Shown: in pieces, positions 1 through 7,947 of the stretch
Position numbering within the stretch: the first letter of the stretch is position 1
Layout: each line of letters begins with the position of its first letter
Assembly: GCF_024438035.1 (NCBI RefSeq)
Contig: NZ_JANFQF010000001.1
Location: forward strand, 310,001-374,000
Length of the DNA: 64,000 nucleotides
Direction of reading: 5' to 3'
From: Rhodococcus tibetensis
Lineage (GTDB): Bacteria; Actinomycetota; Actinomycetes; Mycobacteriales; Mycobacteriaceae
Translations under genes and position numbers: made by a program
Notes under the pieces: model-generated
Told to the model about the DNA's origin: nothing
Databases searched by the model: none
Seen by the model: only the letters and a program-made list of their open reading frames with translations

Positions 1-1
1 T

Positions 2-283
2 CGCCCGGAACTGCTCGACGGCGTCGGACTGATCGTCGGCATCGACCGGTTCATGTCCGAGGCGCGCGCCGTCACCAACTTCTCCGGAAATGCCGTTGCA
101 ACGCTGCTCGTCGGTTCGTGGACCCACACCGTCGACAACGACCGCGTCCGCAACGTCCTCGACGGGAAGCTGCCCTTCGACGAGGAGACGATGGTCGACG
201 ACGGTCACGGCGAGGTCGTCGAGGAGGAGAAGGCGACGCCTGCTGCCCGCGAGGACGACGCACGCGTACTGCTCACCCACTGA
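2..283 (+). CDS. dctA: C4-dicarboxylate:cation symporter, C-terminal end (partial)
   Basis: Only the last 93 residues are in the window; the 5' part lies to the left. The segment GLIVGIDRFMSEARAVTN followed by NAVATLLVGSW matches the last conserved block of the dicarboxylate/amino acid:cation symporter (SDF) family, as in DctA, where it forms part of the substrate- and cation-binding core near the C-terminus. The final 45 or so residues are acidic and charged, typical of a variable cytoplasmic tail. DctA proteins take up succinate, fumarate and malate across the inner membrane. A strong hairpin with a short T run follows the stop codon. A glutamate/aspartate transporter of the same family cannot be excluded from this fragment. 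Confidence 0.75.
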   Translation, partial: RPELLDGVGLIVGIDRFMSEARAVTNFSGNAVATLLVGSWTHTVDNDRVRNVLDGKLPFDEETMVDDGHGEVVEEEKATPAAREDDARVLLTH

Positions 284-318
284 AAGATACGAACTGACAC
301 CACGTACGGATGAAGGAA

Positions 319-365
319 GGGCTGTGCGCCCGGGCGGATCTCACGCCTGGGCGCACAACCCTTTT
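319..365 (+). terminator. Rho-independent terminator after dctA
   Basis: GGG, a one-base bulge, then a 14-bp stem with one mismatch (TGTGCGCCC...GGGCGCACA), a 7-nt loop, a closing CCC and a TTTT run. It lies 35 bases after the dctA stop and before the glutathione peroxidase start. Confidence 0.8.
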
Positions 366-383
366 GTCGCTACGTTGGGTGTC

Positions 384-878
384 ATGACGACTCCTGTGCA
401 GAACATTGCCATCAACACCCTGGGCGGCGTGCCCACCTCGCTCGGCGAATACGACGGGCGCGCAGTCCTCGTGGTGAACGTGGCCTCCAAGTGTGGGCTC
501 ACCCCGCAGTACAAGACCCTCGAGCAGCTGGCGGTGGACTACGCCGGCCGCGGCCTCAGCGTCATCGGGATTCCGTGCAACCAATTCATGGGACAGGAGC
601 CCGGCACCCCCGAAGAGATCGAGACGTTCTGCTCCACCACTTACGGCGTCACCTTCCCCTTGTTCGAGAAGATCGAGGTGAACGGAGAGAACCGTCATCC
701 GCTGTACGAAGAGCTGACCAAGGCCGCGGACGCCGAGGGCGAGGCCGGGGACGTGCAATGGAACTTCGAGAAGTTCCTCGTCGCACCCGACGGCACCGTC
801 GTGAATCGGTTCCGTCCCCGCACCGAACCCGACGCCCCCGAGGTCGTCGCAGCCATCGAGGCCGTCCTGCCGAAGTAG
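384..878 (+). CDS. Glutathione peroxidase family peroxidase (Cys type)
   Basis: A 164-residue thioredoxin-fold peroxidase of normal family length. The catalytic site reads NVASKCGLTPQY, with Cys37 in place of selenocysteine. The family's Gln is in the IPCNQFMGQEPG block (Gln71) and the Trp-Asn pair in QWNFEKF (Trp126, Asn127). Bacterial Cys-type members usually use thioredoxin rather than glutathione as reductant, and this actinobacterial background makes mycothiol rather than glutathione, so the family name should not be read as the substrate. The start was set at ATG 384 because the reading frame upstream has no conserved sequence and the preceding terminator ends at 365. A hairpin follows the gene. 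Confidence 0.9.
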   Translation: MTTPVQNIAINTLGGVPTSLGEYDGRAVLVVNVASKCGLTPQYKTLEQLAVDYAGRGLSVIGIPCNQFMGQEPGTPEEIETFCSTTYGVTFPLFEKIEVNGENRHPLYEELTKAADAEGEAGDVQWNFEKFLVAPDGTVVNRFRPRTEPDAPEVVAAIEAVLPK

Positions 879-892
879 GCGCCCCCGGCGCC

Positions 893-934
893 CGTGCGCC
901 TTTCCGGTTGTCCCGGCGACCAGAAAGGCGCACG
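893..934 (+). terminator. Hairpin after glutathione peroxidase gene
   Basis: Perfect 12-bp stem CGTGCGCCTTTC / GAAAGGCGCACG around an 18-nt loop that can itself pair partly. It sits 14 bases past the stop codon. The downstream run is CCTTTG rather than a clean T tract, so it is a likely but not textbook intrinsic terminator. Confidence 0.6.
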
Positions 935-975
935 ACCTTTGCCTTGTGTTCACCTTGGGCTGTCACCCTGAAGCC

Positions 976-1680
976 ATGACCGGACAGTTGCTCGTGTCGG
1001 TGTCAGGACTCAGACAGGAAACGCGCGACTTCGCCGCCGCGTTCGCCGAGGAGATGGACGCGCGGGGCGTGCCGCTGTCGCTGCTGGTCGCTCCGCGACT
1101 GAAAGACAAATACCGCCTGGTCAACGACTCGGCGACACAGGACTGGCTGCGTATGCGCCGGTCACAGGGTGACGCCGTCGTCCTGCACGGCTATGACCAG
1201 GCTGCAACCAAACGTCGTCGCGCGGAGTTTGCGGCACTCCCCGAGCACGAAGCCCGACTGCGGTTGATCGCCGCCGACCGTGTGATGGAGCAGACCGGCC
1301 TGCGCACCCGGGTGTTCGCGCCGCCGCGCTGGCTGGCGTCGCAAGGTGCTGTCGCGGCCTTGCCTTCCGCCGGTTTTCGCCTTCTCGCGAATATGACTGC
1401 CATTCATGACCTCGAGCGGGGATCGGCCGTACGGTCGCGCGTATTGGGCATCGGCGAGGGGTTCCGGGCGGAACCGTGGTGGTGCCGGGCGCTCGTTCAC
1501 GGCTCGGGCCGCACGGCCAAGCGCGGGGGAGTGGTGCGTCTCGCGGTCACGGCCAAACAGTTGGGCACACCGGGTCCGCGGCAGGCGCTACTCGACGCCG
1601 TCGACCTGGCCCTTCGGCACGGCGCGGAGCCGACGGTATATAGGTGGCAACCGCGCCTTCCACGAATGGGCGCTGCCTGA
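976..1680 (+). CDS. DUF2334 / polysaccharide-deacetylase-like protein
   Basis: 234 residues. The N-terminal strand LLVSVSGL is followed by a segment on an 'evil-twin' parent (VPLSLLVAPRLKDKY), then VVLHGYDQ around residue 75 and APPRWLASQGAVAAL around residue 113. This arrangement fits the DUF2334 branch of the NodB-like carbohydrate deacetylase superfamily, where HGYD supplies metal-binding His and Asp. No signal peptide is visible. The start was set at ATG 976, since the alternative in-frame ATG 30 bases upstream adds only unconserved residues. It converges on the metallo-hydrolase at 1685 with a 4-base gap. The substrate is unknown; the family assignment is moderately sure. Confidence 0.65.
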   Translation: MTGQLLVSVSGLRQETRDFAAAFAEEMDARGVPLSLLVAPRLKDKYRLVNDSATQDWLRMRRSQGDAVVLHGYDQAATKRRRAEFAALPEHEARLRLIAADRVMEQTGLRTRVFAPPRWLASQGAVAALPSAGFRLLANMTAIHDLERGSAVRSRVLGIGEGFRAEPWWCRALVHGSGRTAKRGGVVRLAVTAKQLGTPGPRQALLDAVDLALRHGAEPTVYRWQPRLPRMGAA

Positions 1681-1684
1681 CCCG

Positions 1685-2332
1685 TCACGCGACCTCGACG
1701 CTCGATTCGCTGGGAAGGGTGCGGAACTCGGTTCCCGTGGGGGCCATGTCGGAGTAGCGACCGTAGAAGATCCCGGTGGCCTGGTCGGTGATGATCGCCT
1801 GATGAATGGGTACGGCGACGCGCGGCGCGACGGCACGCAGGTAGTCGATTGCCTCGGAGATCTTCAGCCACGGCGCCGCGGCGGGCAGGGCCAGCACGTC
1901 GACCTTCTGTTCCGGGACGAACAGTGAGTCGCCCGGGTGCATCAGCCGCGCGGGGTTGCCGGCATCGCCGAGCAGGAACGCCGTGTTGTCGATCACGGGG
2001 ATGTCGGGGTGAATCACCGCGTGCGTCCCGCCGGTGCCGGTGACGTGCACGTTGCCGATGTCGAACTCGTCGCCGGCGTGCACCCCCGTCCACCCGCCAC
2101 CGAGTTGCGCGGCGGTCTGCGGATCCGAATACAGGGCTGCGCCGGGGTTCGCCTGGACGAGGGCGGGCAGTCGTTGCTGGTCGACGTGATCCGGGTGCTG
2201 ATGGGTGACGAGTATCGCGTCGAGCCCGGTGATGCCCTCGAATCCGTGGGAGAAGTTGCCCGGATCGAAAAGGATGGTGGAACCGTTCAACTCGACGAGG
2301 ACGCAGCTGTGGCCGAAGTGAGTCAGTCGCAT
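1685..2332 (-). CDS. Metallo-beta-lactamase-fold hydrolase (UlaG/YtkL-like)
   Basis: 215 residues starting MRLTHFGHSCVLVE, the usual N-terminus of the UlaG/UPF0173 branch of the metallo-beta-lactamase fold. The metal motif HxHxDH is seen as VTHQHPDHVD around residue 50, and later His residues occur in GTGGTHAVIH and VPIHQAI. Such proteins hydrolyse phosphodiester, lactone or thioester substrates; the physiological substrate cannot be read from sequence. The start at 2332 was chosen over an in-frame ATG 180 bases upstream, because upstream codons lie in the purS promoter region and lack homology. It is divergent from purS. Confidence 0.8.
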   Translation of the reverse strand: MRLTHFGHSCVLVELNGSTILFDPGNFSHGFEGITGLDAILVTHQHPDHVDQQRLPALVQANPGAALYSDPQTAAQLGGGWTGVHAGDEFDIGNVHVTGTGGTHAVIHPDIPVIDNTAFLLGDAGNPARLMHPGDSLFVPEQKVDVLALPAAAPWLKISEAIDYLRAVAPRVAVPIHQAIITDQATGIFYGRYSDMAPTGTEFRTLPSESSVEVA

Positions 2333-2386
2333 GGATTCGAGTATGCGCCGCTTCCGTCCGATGCGGGCTGCACACCGGTGGCCCGG

Positions 2387-2392
2387 TAAACT
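2387..2392 (+). promoter_or_regulatory. Candidate -10 element for purSQ
   Basis: TAAACT matches the actinobacterial TANNNT -10 pattern and lies about 55 bases before the purS start in the gap shared with the divergent hydrolase gene. No convincing -35 hexamer is present at the expected distance, so this is tentative. Confidence 0.35.
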
Positions 2393-2447
2393 CCCTAGTG
2401 CCCGGTGTTCCACTCTGGGCTCGCGCACTACTAACGAGGAGCAGCAC

Positions 2448-2687
2448 GTGGCCCGTGTCGTCGTCGAAGTCATGCCCAAGGCCGAGATTCTCGACCCCCA
2501 GGGGCAGGCCATTGCCGGAGCCCTGCCGCGGCTCGGTTTCGCTGGAATCTCGGATGTCCGTCAAGGTAAGCGATTCGAGCTCGAGGTCGACGGCAGCGTC
2601 GACGACTCGCAGCTCGAGAAGATCGCCGAGGCCCTGCTGGCCAACACGGTGATCGAGGACTGGACCGTGAGGCGCGTCGAGGCATGA
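2448..2687 (+). CDS. purS: Phosphoribosylformylglycinamidine synthase subunit PurS
   Basis: 79 residues, the normal size for PurS, the small subunit that bridges PurQ and PurL in the three-part FGAM synthase (step four of purine synthesis). The sequence runs from [17 protein letters not shown] through [24 protein letters not shown], the family signature. The start is GTG 2448, preceded by a GAGGAG ribosome site. The stop overlaps the purQ start by four bases (ATGA), so the two are translationally coupled. The partner purL lies 8 kb downstream on the same strand. Confidence 0.95.
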   Translation: MARVVVEVMPKAEILDPQGQAIAGALPRLGFAGISDVRQGKRFELEVDGSVDDSQLEKIAEALLANTVIEDWTVRRVEA

Positions 2688-3361
2688 GCGCACGCGTCGG
2701 AGTCATTACTTTCCCCGGCACCCTCGACGACGTCGACGCCGTCCGCGCGGTGAAACTCGCCGGCGGCGAGGCCGTGAACCTCTGGCACGGCGATGCCGAC
2801 CTCAAGGGTGTCGACGCCGTCATCGTCCCGGGTGGGTTTTCGTACGGTGACTACCTGCGTGCAGGCGCGATCGCCCGTTTCGCGCCGGTCATGGGCAAGG
2901 TCATCCAGGCAGCTCGGAGTGGCATGCCTGTCCTCGGTATCTGCAACGGTTTCCAGGTGCTGTGCGAAGCCGGCCTCCTACCGGGCGCGCTGACCCGCAA
3001 CGACGGCCTGCATTTCATCTGCCGCGACGAATGGCTCCGCGTCGAATCCACGTCGACGGCATGGACTTCCCGTTACGAACCGGGTGCCGAGATTCTCATT
3101 CCGCTGAAATCGGGTGAGGGCCGCTACCAGGCGTCGAAGGAAGTGCTGGACGAACTCGAGGGCGAAGGCCGGGTTGTCTTCCGGTTTGCGGGCGACAACC
3201 CCAATGGTTCTCAGCGTGGGATCGCCGGCATCTCCTCCGCCAATGGCCGCGTCGTCGGCTTGATGCCGCATCCGGAGCACGCCACCGAAGCTCTCACCGG
3301 ACCCAGCGACGACGGACTCGGCATGTTCTACTCCGTCCTCGACAGCGTCATCTCTGCCTGA
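2684..3361 (+). CDS. purQ: Phosphoribosylformylglycinamidine synthase subunit PurQ (glutaminase)
   Basis: 225 residues. This class I glutamine amidotransferase supplies ammonia to PurL. The oxyanion strand [16 protein letters not shown] is near residue 47, the nucleophile is Cys87 in VLGICNGFQ, and the His/Glu pair is in LMPHPEHA near residue 196. Length and motifs match the stand-alone PurQ found with the short PurL rather than the fused enterobacterial enzyme. It starts inside the end of purS (ATGA overlap). Confidence 0.97.
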   Translation: MSARVGVITFPGTLDDVDAVRAVKLAGGEAVNLWHGDADLKGVDAVIVPGGFSYGDYLRAGAIARFAPVMGKVIQAARSGMPVLGICNGFQVLCEAGLLPGALTRNDGLHFICRDEWLRVESTSTAWTSRYEPGAEILIPLKSGEGRYQASKEVLDELEGEGRVVFRFAGDNPNGSQRGIAGISSANGRVVGLMPHPEHATEALTGPSDDGLGMFYSVLDSVISA

Positions 3362-3376
3362 CCTGGCGTTTTTGCT

Positions 3377-3745
3377 CTACGCCGATGCCTTGTCGCTCTC
3401 GATGAGCGGCTCGGCATCGGTGTCGGTGTGCACCGCCGTGACGGGAGTCAGTGCACCGACTTCCTCGATGATGCGTTCGGGAGCGTCGTGCACACAGATG
3501 CACGGAATGCGCTCGCTACGGACCCGCTGCAACATGGTGGCCTCGGAAGGAAGGCAGAGGCCATCCAGAACATCTTCGGTGGCAACCGCGCACACCACAG
3601 GCCCGCCGGCGAATGTCCGTGTGGTTTCCAGCCCGTGTCCGGTCGCCCAAGCCCGCATCGCGGCCCAATGAATCACTTCGATGAATTGGGAAGGGTTCCC
3701 GATGAACAACAACCGCCGCACCTGGTGCTTCACTCTCGACGTCAC
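3377..3745 (-). CDS. Conserved hypothetical protein, last gene of the ANTAR cluster
   Basis: 122 residues with a GTG start at 3745. The sequence alternates helices and strands (RRLLFIGNPSQFIEVIHWAAMRAWATG, then GGPVVCAVATEDVLDGL, then CICVHDAPERIIEEVGALTP). It has no signal peptide or membrane segment. I do not recognise a named family. It follows a 45-codon gene by 14 bases and an ANTAR-domain gene further upstream, all on the minus strand, so it is probably co-transcribed with them. Codon third positions are GC-rich, as in neighbouring genes. Confidence 0.6.
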   Translation of the reverse strand: MTSRVKHQVRRLLFIGNPSQFIEVIHWAAMRAWATGHGLETTRTFAGGPVVCAVATEDVLDGLCLPSEATMLQRVRSERIPCICVHDAPERIIEEVGALTPVTAVHTDTDAEPLIESDKASA

Positions 3746-3759
3746 ACGACACTCCGTTG

Positions 3760-3897
3760 TCAGCCGCGGTCCTCGCGGGCTTCGTCCTGCGCGAACATTG
3801 CCTCGATGCGCGCTTTGATCTCTTCGGTACTCATCGACGACCCACGTTTTGGGGGAGTCGCCGCTACGGGCACGGTCTGCGTCTTCGGTCCGGTCAT
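3760..3897 (-). CDS. Small hypothetical protein (45 aa)
   Basis: Begins MTGPKTQTVPVAATPPKRG and ends in a short charged helix, STEEIKARIEAMFAQDEARE. Start ATG 3897. It sits 17 bases after the ANTAR gene and 14 before the 122-residue gene. The tail helix is the only structure that can be suggested. An internal ATG at 3834 would leave just the helix. Support comes from the tight operon spacing and GC-rich third positions. Confidence 0.5.
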   Translation of the reverse strand: MTGPKTQTVPVAATPPKRGSSMSTEEIKARIEAMFAQDEAREDRG

Positions 3898-3914
3898 GGT
3901 CGGTATCGGCTCTT

Positions 3915-4223
3915 TCAACTTGCGTGACGATTGGCGAGCATCGGTGCCCAGGTCTCGTCCAGAGCGGCCGTCTCGGTGCCATGGAGTCGATGGGCCTCCG
4001 CCACCACGCGGGAATCCTTTGCCGCGAGATCGATGAGACGTTCGGCGGCGCGGCGGACATCCACGTGATGGCGGCGCGCAACATCCATCAGCTCGTCGAA
4101 CGCTGCGTCGCTGCTGTACCCGCGGCACTCGATCAGGATGCGCTCAGCCGTGGCCAGCACGTCACCTTTGGTGGGTTGCTGGCGTAAGGACTGTGACCGT
4201 AAATCAACTACGTTGTGGGACAT
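3915..4223 (-). CDS. ANTAR-domain RNA-binding protein
   Basis: 102 residues. Residues 20-75 (DVLATAERILIECRGYSSDAAFDELMDVAR, then VDVRRAAERLI) fit the three-helix ANTAR fold, including the A..ILIE..G.....A...L pattern. ANTAR proteins bind paired hexaloop hairpins in leader RNA and act as antiterminators. No GAF, PAS or receiver domain is attached, so the sensory input must come from elsewhere or be lost. The start at ATG 4223 is preceded by GAAGAGAGA at normal spacing, which favours it over an ATG 72 bases upstream. The C-terminal tail after residue 75 is less conserved. Confidence 0.75.
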   Translation of the reverse strand: MSHNVVDLRSQSLRQQPTKGDVLATAERILIECRGYSSDAAFDELMDVARRHHVDVRRAAERLIDLAAKDSRVVAEAHRLHGTETAALDETWAPMLANRHAS

Positions 4224-4574
4224 CAGTTCTCTCTTCGAAATAAGTTGCAATCGAGCGCTGATCGAGGGAGTGTCCTCGGCTCGATGCCGAATCATCGTGT
4301 AATGGCAGAGCTCCCATTGAACGTCCGGTCGAATCCGAACGGAGACGCGTACATCGATCAGCGAAGGAAGGCGCGAAAATCGCGAAAGCCGAGTGGGGTT
4401 GAGCGTTGAAATACCCGCGCGGCGGCAAAATCCGGCGTCGGCTGCGTGCTCAACCTTCGTTCAGGATAGCGTGCCGGAAATGTTTCCGCAATGAAACTGA
4501 CGAGTAGCGACTGGAAAACCGTTGTCACACAGTAATCGAATTGGTGTTGTCACCGCGATCGAAATGGTGCCGGA
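4224..4574. other. 351-base gene-free stretch upstream of the ANTAR gene
   Basis: This stretch lies between the ANTAR gene start and the 3' end of the methyltransferase gene. Both neighbours are on the minus strand. I see no credible coding frame. It contains the inverted repeat CGGAAA-TG-TTTCCG at 4475-4488 and presumably the ANTAR promoter. Confidence 0.5.
4475..4488. promoter_or_regulatory. Inverted repeat CGGAAA-N2-TTTCCG
   Basis: Perfect 6+6 inverted repeat with a two-base centre, about 250 bases upstream of the ANTAR gene. It could be an operator, but the distance to the start is long and no regulator is adjacent. Confidence 0.3.
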
Positions 4575-5222
4575 CTACTTGACCGCCCGGATCACGACAA
4601 TCTGCTCGCGGGACTGCCCGGATTCGATCAGGCCACGGTCCTCGAGCATCTTCCGTCGCCCTTCGAGTACCGGCCCGAACGGAATGTCTGCCGTGGCCGC
4701 GATCTCCACCTTCAGGTTCCGCTCTTCGAGCATCGTCTGGGTCTTCTCGATACCGCTGAGCGCGGACTGGGCGAGGAGAAGTACACCGCCGGGAACCAGC
4801 ACGTCCGGCGATTGAGCACAGATCCGATCGAGGAGCGCGCGGCCGTTCTTGCCCGCGTCCCACGCCCGCGCAACCCCTCTGTTGGGAAGGGCGTCGTCGT
4901 GTGCGGGAACGTACGGGGGGTTGGACACCACGAGGTCGAATCGCTCGGCCCGTATCGATTCGGTGAGATCGCCCCGAAGAACGCGAATCGGGAGTCTTCG
5001 CGTCAGCGCGTTGAGCCGGATGCTGAGCACGGCCCGGAGCGAAACGTCCACCGCGGTGACCGAACCGGCACCAGCTTCTGCGGCCCGGACGCTCAATGCA
5101 CCGGTGCCCGCGCAGAGGTCGAGAACCCGCGAGGAAGGCCCTAGTTCCTCGGCTGCGATCACGTCAGCCAGCATCTCCGTATCGTCCTGCGGACGATAGA
5201 CTCCAGGAAGACGTAGCAGCAT
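4575..5222 (-). CDS. HemK/PrmC-like class I SAM-dependent methyltransferase
   Basis: 215 residues. SAM motif I is VLDLCAGTGALSVRAAEAGAG near residue 35 and the substrate motif NPPYVP is near residue 103; NPPY marks methyltransferases acting on amide or amino nitrogen. The short length and lack of the N-terminal helical domain of PrmC place it nearer the HemK2/MTQ2 type, which methylates glutamine in release factors or lysine in other proteins. The exact substrate is uncertain. It is divergent from malQ, whose start is 237 bases away. Confidence 0.75.
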   Translation of the reverse strand: MLLRLPGVYRPQDDTEMLADVIAAEELGPSSRVLDLCAGTGALSVRAAEAGAGSVTAVDVSLRAVLSIRLNALTRRLPIRVLRGDLTESIRAERFDLVVSNPPYVPAHDDALPNRGVARAWDAGKNGRALLDRICAQSPDVLVPGGVLLLAQSALSGIEKTQTMLEERNLKVEIAATADIPFGPVLEGRRKMLEDRGLIESGQSREQIVVIRAVK

Positions 5223-5459
5223 CTGGGCTCCTTGGTCGGTGAGAGTGCCGGGCGAGTCCGAACTCTCTCACCTGGCACTCCCGGCAATGTCGAGTCGAAC
5301 GGCAATGTCGATTGGGGTCCAATTACCCGGGACGCGGTCGGATCAATCAGGCGCGTGGCCAGGAGGCATGCCGGTACCGATCGTGGCCCGGTCAGTGGGG
5401 GATCAGCACGCTGCGAACAAGGCGCGCGAGCACACCGTCGACCTGGCACGATCGACAGG

Positions 5460-7607
5460 GTGACCTACAGCCAGCAGTTGCGGAATCTAGCGGCCCGGCA
5501 CGGCGTGGCGACGTCGTACAAGGGTTGGGACGAGAAACGTCACGAGGTCGGGGACGAGACCCTGCGCAGCGTCCTCACGGCCATGGACGTGCCGGCCGGC
5601 ACCGACTCCGAGGTCGAGCGTGCGCTCGCCGAGTGTGAGCTGGCCCCGTGGCGGCGCATGCTGCCGCCGGTGGTTGTCGGAGTGCACGGAACCGAGACGC
5701 GGTTCGCGGTCCACGTGCCGCACGGTGACCCGGTGCGGATCACGATCGTCACGGAATTCGGCGACGACGTCCAGGCACGGCAGCTCGACGTGTGGGTCGA
5801 TCCGCGAGAGGTCGACGGCGCCCTGGTCGGCCGCGCGACCTTCGCTGTCCCGGCGGATGTACCCGCCGGATGGCACAAGATCCGTGCATCGACACACAGC
5901 GAAGGGGGTGAGCCGTCCGACACCACTGCGTCGTGCACGCTCGTCGTCACCCCGGCCCGGTTGTCGACGTCGGATTCCCTCAACGATCGACAACGGTGGG
6001 GAGTCCTCACCCAGTTGTATTCGGTGCGATCCCGTCATTCGTGGGGTGTCGGCGACTTCGGTGATCTGGGCGATATGGCCTCGATCTTCGGTTCCGTGCA
6101 CGGCGCCGACTACGTTCTGGTCAATCCACTGCACGCGGCGCAACCGCAGCCACCGGTCGAGGCGTCGCCTTACCTGCCTACTACGCGCAGGTTCGTCAAT
6201 CCGCTGTACATCCGCGTCGAGAACATCCGGGAGGCCGCGTACCTGCCCCGGGCCCGATACGCCCGTATGCGGGAGGCGGCGGCACGCTTCGAGCGGGCCA
6301 ACGGCAAGGCTGACCGGATCGACAGGGACAGGTCCTACCGGGCGAAGCTTCGGGTGCTCGAGCGGGTGTTCCGTGTCGAGCGCAGCCCGAGCCGGCAGCA
6401 GGCGTTCGACGACTTCCGCCGCACCGAAGGGGACGGCCTCCGCGACTTCGCGACGTGGTGCGCCCTCGCCGAGAGAATGTCTGCGCGGGACCCGCGATGG
6501 CGGACGAAGGCGTCCTCACCCGACAGCGAATGGGTGCGAGCGCAGCAGGACAAGCTCTCCGATCGGATCGAATTCCATTCCTGGCTGCAGTGGATTTGCG
6601 ACGAACAACTCGCCGAGGCGCAGCACGCGGCTCGCGCGGCAGGTATGGACATCGGCGTGGTGCATGACCTGGCCGTCGGCGTCCAGCACGGCGGAGCCGA
6701 CGCGTGGTCGCTCGGATCTGCTCTCGCAGAGGGTATTACGGTCGGCGCCCCACCGGACGATTTCAACCAGCAGGGGCAGTCCTGGGATCAGCCACCGTGG
6801 CGGCCGGATCGGCTCGCCGAATTGGGCTATGCCCCGTATCGGGACATGCTGCGCACCGTACTCAAGCATGCGGGTGGATTGCGCGTCGACCACATCCTCG
6901 GTCTGTTCCGGCTGTGGTGGATACCGACGGGTGCCGCATCCCCGGCGGAAGGGACTTACGTCACCTACGACCACGAGGCCCTCATCGGGATTCTCGCCCT
7001 CGAGGCGGAACGGGCAGGGGCCGTGGTCATCGGTGAAGATCTGGGCGTCTTCGAGCCGATGGTGCAGGAGTATCTCGCCGAACGAGGGGTGCTGGGAACG
7101 TCGATTCTGTGGTTCGAACGCGACGACGACGGGCCCATTCCGCCCGAGAAGTACCGGTCTCTGTGCCTGACTTCCGTGACAACACACGACCTTCCACCGA
7201 CTGCCGGCTATCTCGCGGGCGAGCACATCGAGTTGCGCTCGCGGCTGGGTCTTCTCGAACGCGACCTCGAATCCGAGAAGGAGCACGACGCGCTTCAGCG
7301 GGAATCCGTCCTGCTGATGGCCCGCGATCGTGGGTTGTCGGAGGACGATGCGTCGATCGAGGACATCGTGAAGTCGTTGTACGCGTTGATCGGCCGGAGT
7401 CCCTCTATGCTGCTGGGCGTCGCACTCGTCGACCTCGTCGGTGAGCACCGCATCCAGAATCAACCGGGCACCGGTGATGCCCAGTACCCGAACTGGAAGA
7501 TTCCTCTCGCCGACGCCTCAGGTAGGGCGGTTGGACTCGAGGATTTGGCTCGGGCTGACTACAGCTACGTCGGGTGCGAGGCAGTCACGGCGCAAGGGCC
7601 CGCATGA
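5460..7607 (+). CDS. malQ: 4-alpha-glucanotransferase (amylomaltase)
   Basis: 715 residues, GH77 family. The enzyme transfers alpha-1,4-glucan segments between malto-oligosaccharides and glucose and so handles maltodextrins from glycogen turnover. Residues 1-150 form an N-terminal beta-rich domain common in actinobacterial members. The barrel begins at LTQLYSVRSRHSWGVGDFGD. The catalytic nucleophile Asp is in LRVDHILGLFRLWW, the acid/base Glu in IGEDLGVF and the third Asp in THDLPPTAGYL. GTG 5460 was chosen because it opens the conserved TYSQQLRNLAARHGV segment. Its end overlaps the end of the TetR remnant on the other strand by 23 bases. Confidence 0.95.
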   Translation: MTYSQQLRNLAARHGVATSYKGWDEKRHEVGDETLRSVLTAMDVPAGTDSEVERALAECELAPWRRMLPPVVVGVHGTETRFAVHVPHGDPVRITIVTEFGDDVQARQLDVWVDPREVDGALVGRATFAVPADVPAGWHKIRASTHSEGGEPSDTTASCTLVVTPARLSTSDSLNDRQRWGVLTQLYSVRSRHSWGVGDFGDLGDMASIFGSVHGADYVLVNPLHAAQPQPPVEASPYLPTTRRFVNPLYIRVENIREAAYLPRARYARMREAAARFERANGKADRIDRDRSYRAKLRVLERVFRVERSPSRQQAFDDFRRTEGDGLRDFATWCALAERMSARDPRWRTKASSPDSEWVRAQQDKLSDRIEFHSWLQWICDEQLAEAQHAARAAGMDIGVVHDLAVGVQHGGADAWSLGSALAEGITVGAPPDDFNQQGQSWDQPPWRPDRLAELGYAPYRDMLRTVLKHAGGLRVDHILGLFRLWWIPTGAASPAEGTYVTYDHEALIGILALEAERAGAVVIGEDLGVFEPMVQEYLAERGVLGTSILWFERDDDGPIPPEKYRSLCLTSVTTHDLPPTAGYLAGEHIELRSRLGLLERDLESEKEHDALQRESVLLMARDRGLSEDDASIEDIVKSLYALIGRSPSMLLGVALVDLVGEHRIQNQPGTGDAQYPNWKIPLADASGRAVGLEDLARADYSYVGCEAVTAQGPA

Positions 7608-7947
7608 CAAGGTCGACTACCGCGTCCGCATGGTCGTGGGTGAGGGGCTCGGCTCCGCTCTGCCAGCGGTAGAACATCGGTGCCATGAAGAGTTCGAAGG
7701 CGATCGTGAGATCGACGTCCTGTCGTATCTGTCCAGCTTCCCGGGCCGAGCGGAAACGCTCCTCCACGTAGGCGAATTGCGGGCGATAGATCCGTTCGAC
7801 GATCTGCTCCTGCAGCCGCGGGTCTTGCAGGGACTCGATCGACAGCGCACGGAACAGCGGCTCGAAGTCGGGGGACGTGAACTCGTCGACCGTGGCCCGC
7901 AGTACCAGCCTCATGTCGGCCGTCAGATCGCCGGAGTCCGGCAAGGC
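7585..7947 (-). pseudogene. TetR-family regulator remnant, C-terminal half only
   Basis: About 120 codons encode a TetR ligand-binding half: LPDSGDLTADMRLVLRATVDEFTSPDFEPLFRAL..., then DVDLTIAFELFMAPMFYRW and HADAVVDLVMRALAP at the end. The N-terminal helix-turn-helix, about 70 residues in all relatives, is missing. Going upstream, the frame runs within a few codons into sequence that on the other strand codes for the middle of a glycosyltransferase. An ATG at 7986 exists but would produce a protein without a DNA-binding domain. It is best read as one side of a deletion scar. Confidence 0.75.

Noticed and set aside
945..970. Possible PHO box (GTTCACC followed by GTCACCC) before the DUF2334 gene
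   Set aside because: The repeats are not at 11-base spacing and the second unit departs from GTTCACC.
4215..4409. A 64-codon plus-strand frame in the gap upstream of the ANTAR gene
   Set aside because: It has mixed third-position composition, no ribosome site and no recognisable sequence.
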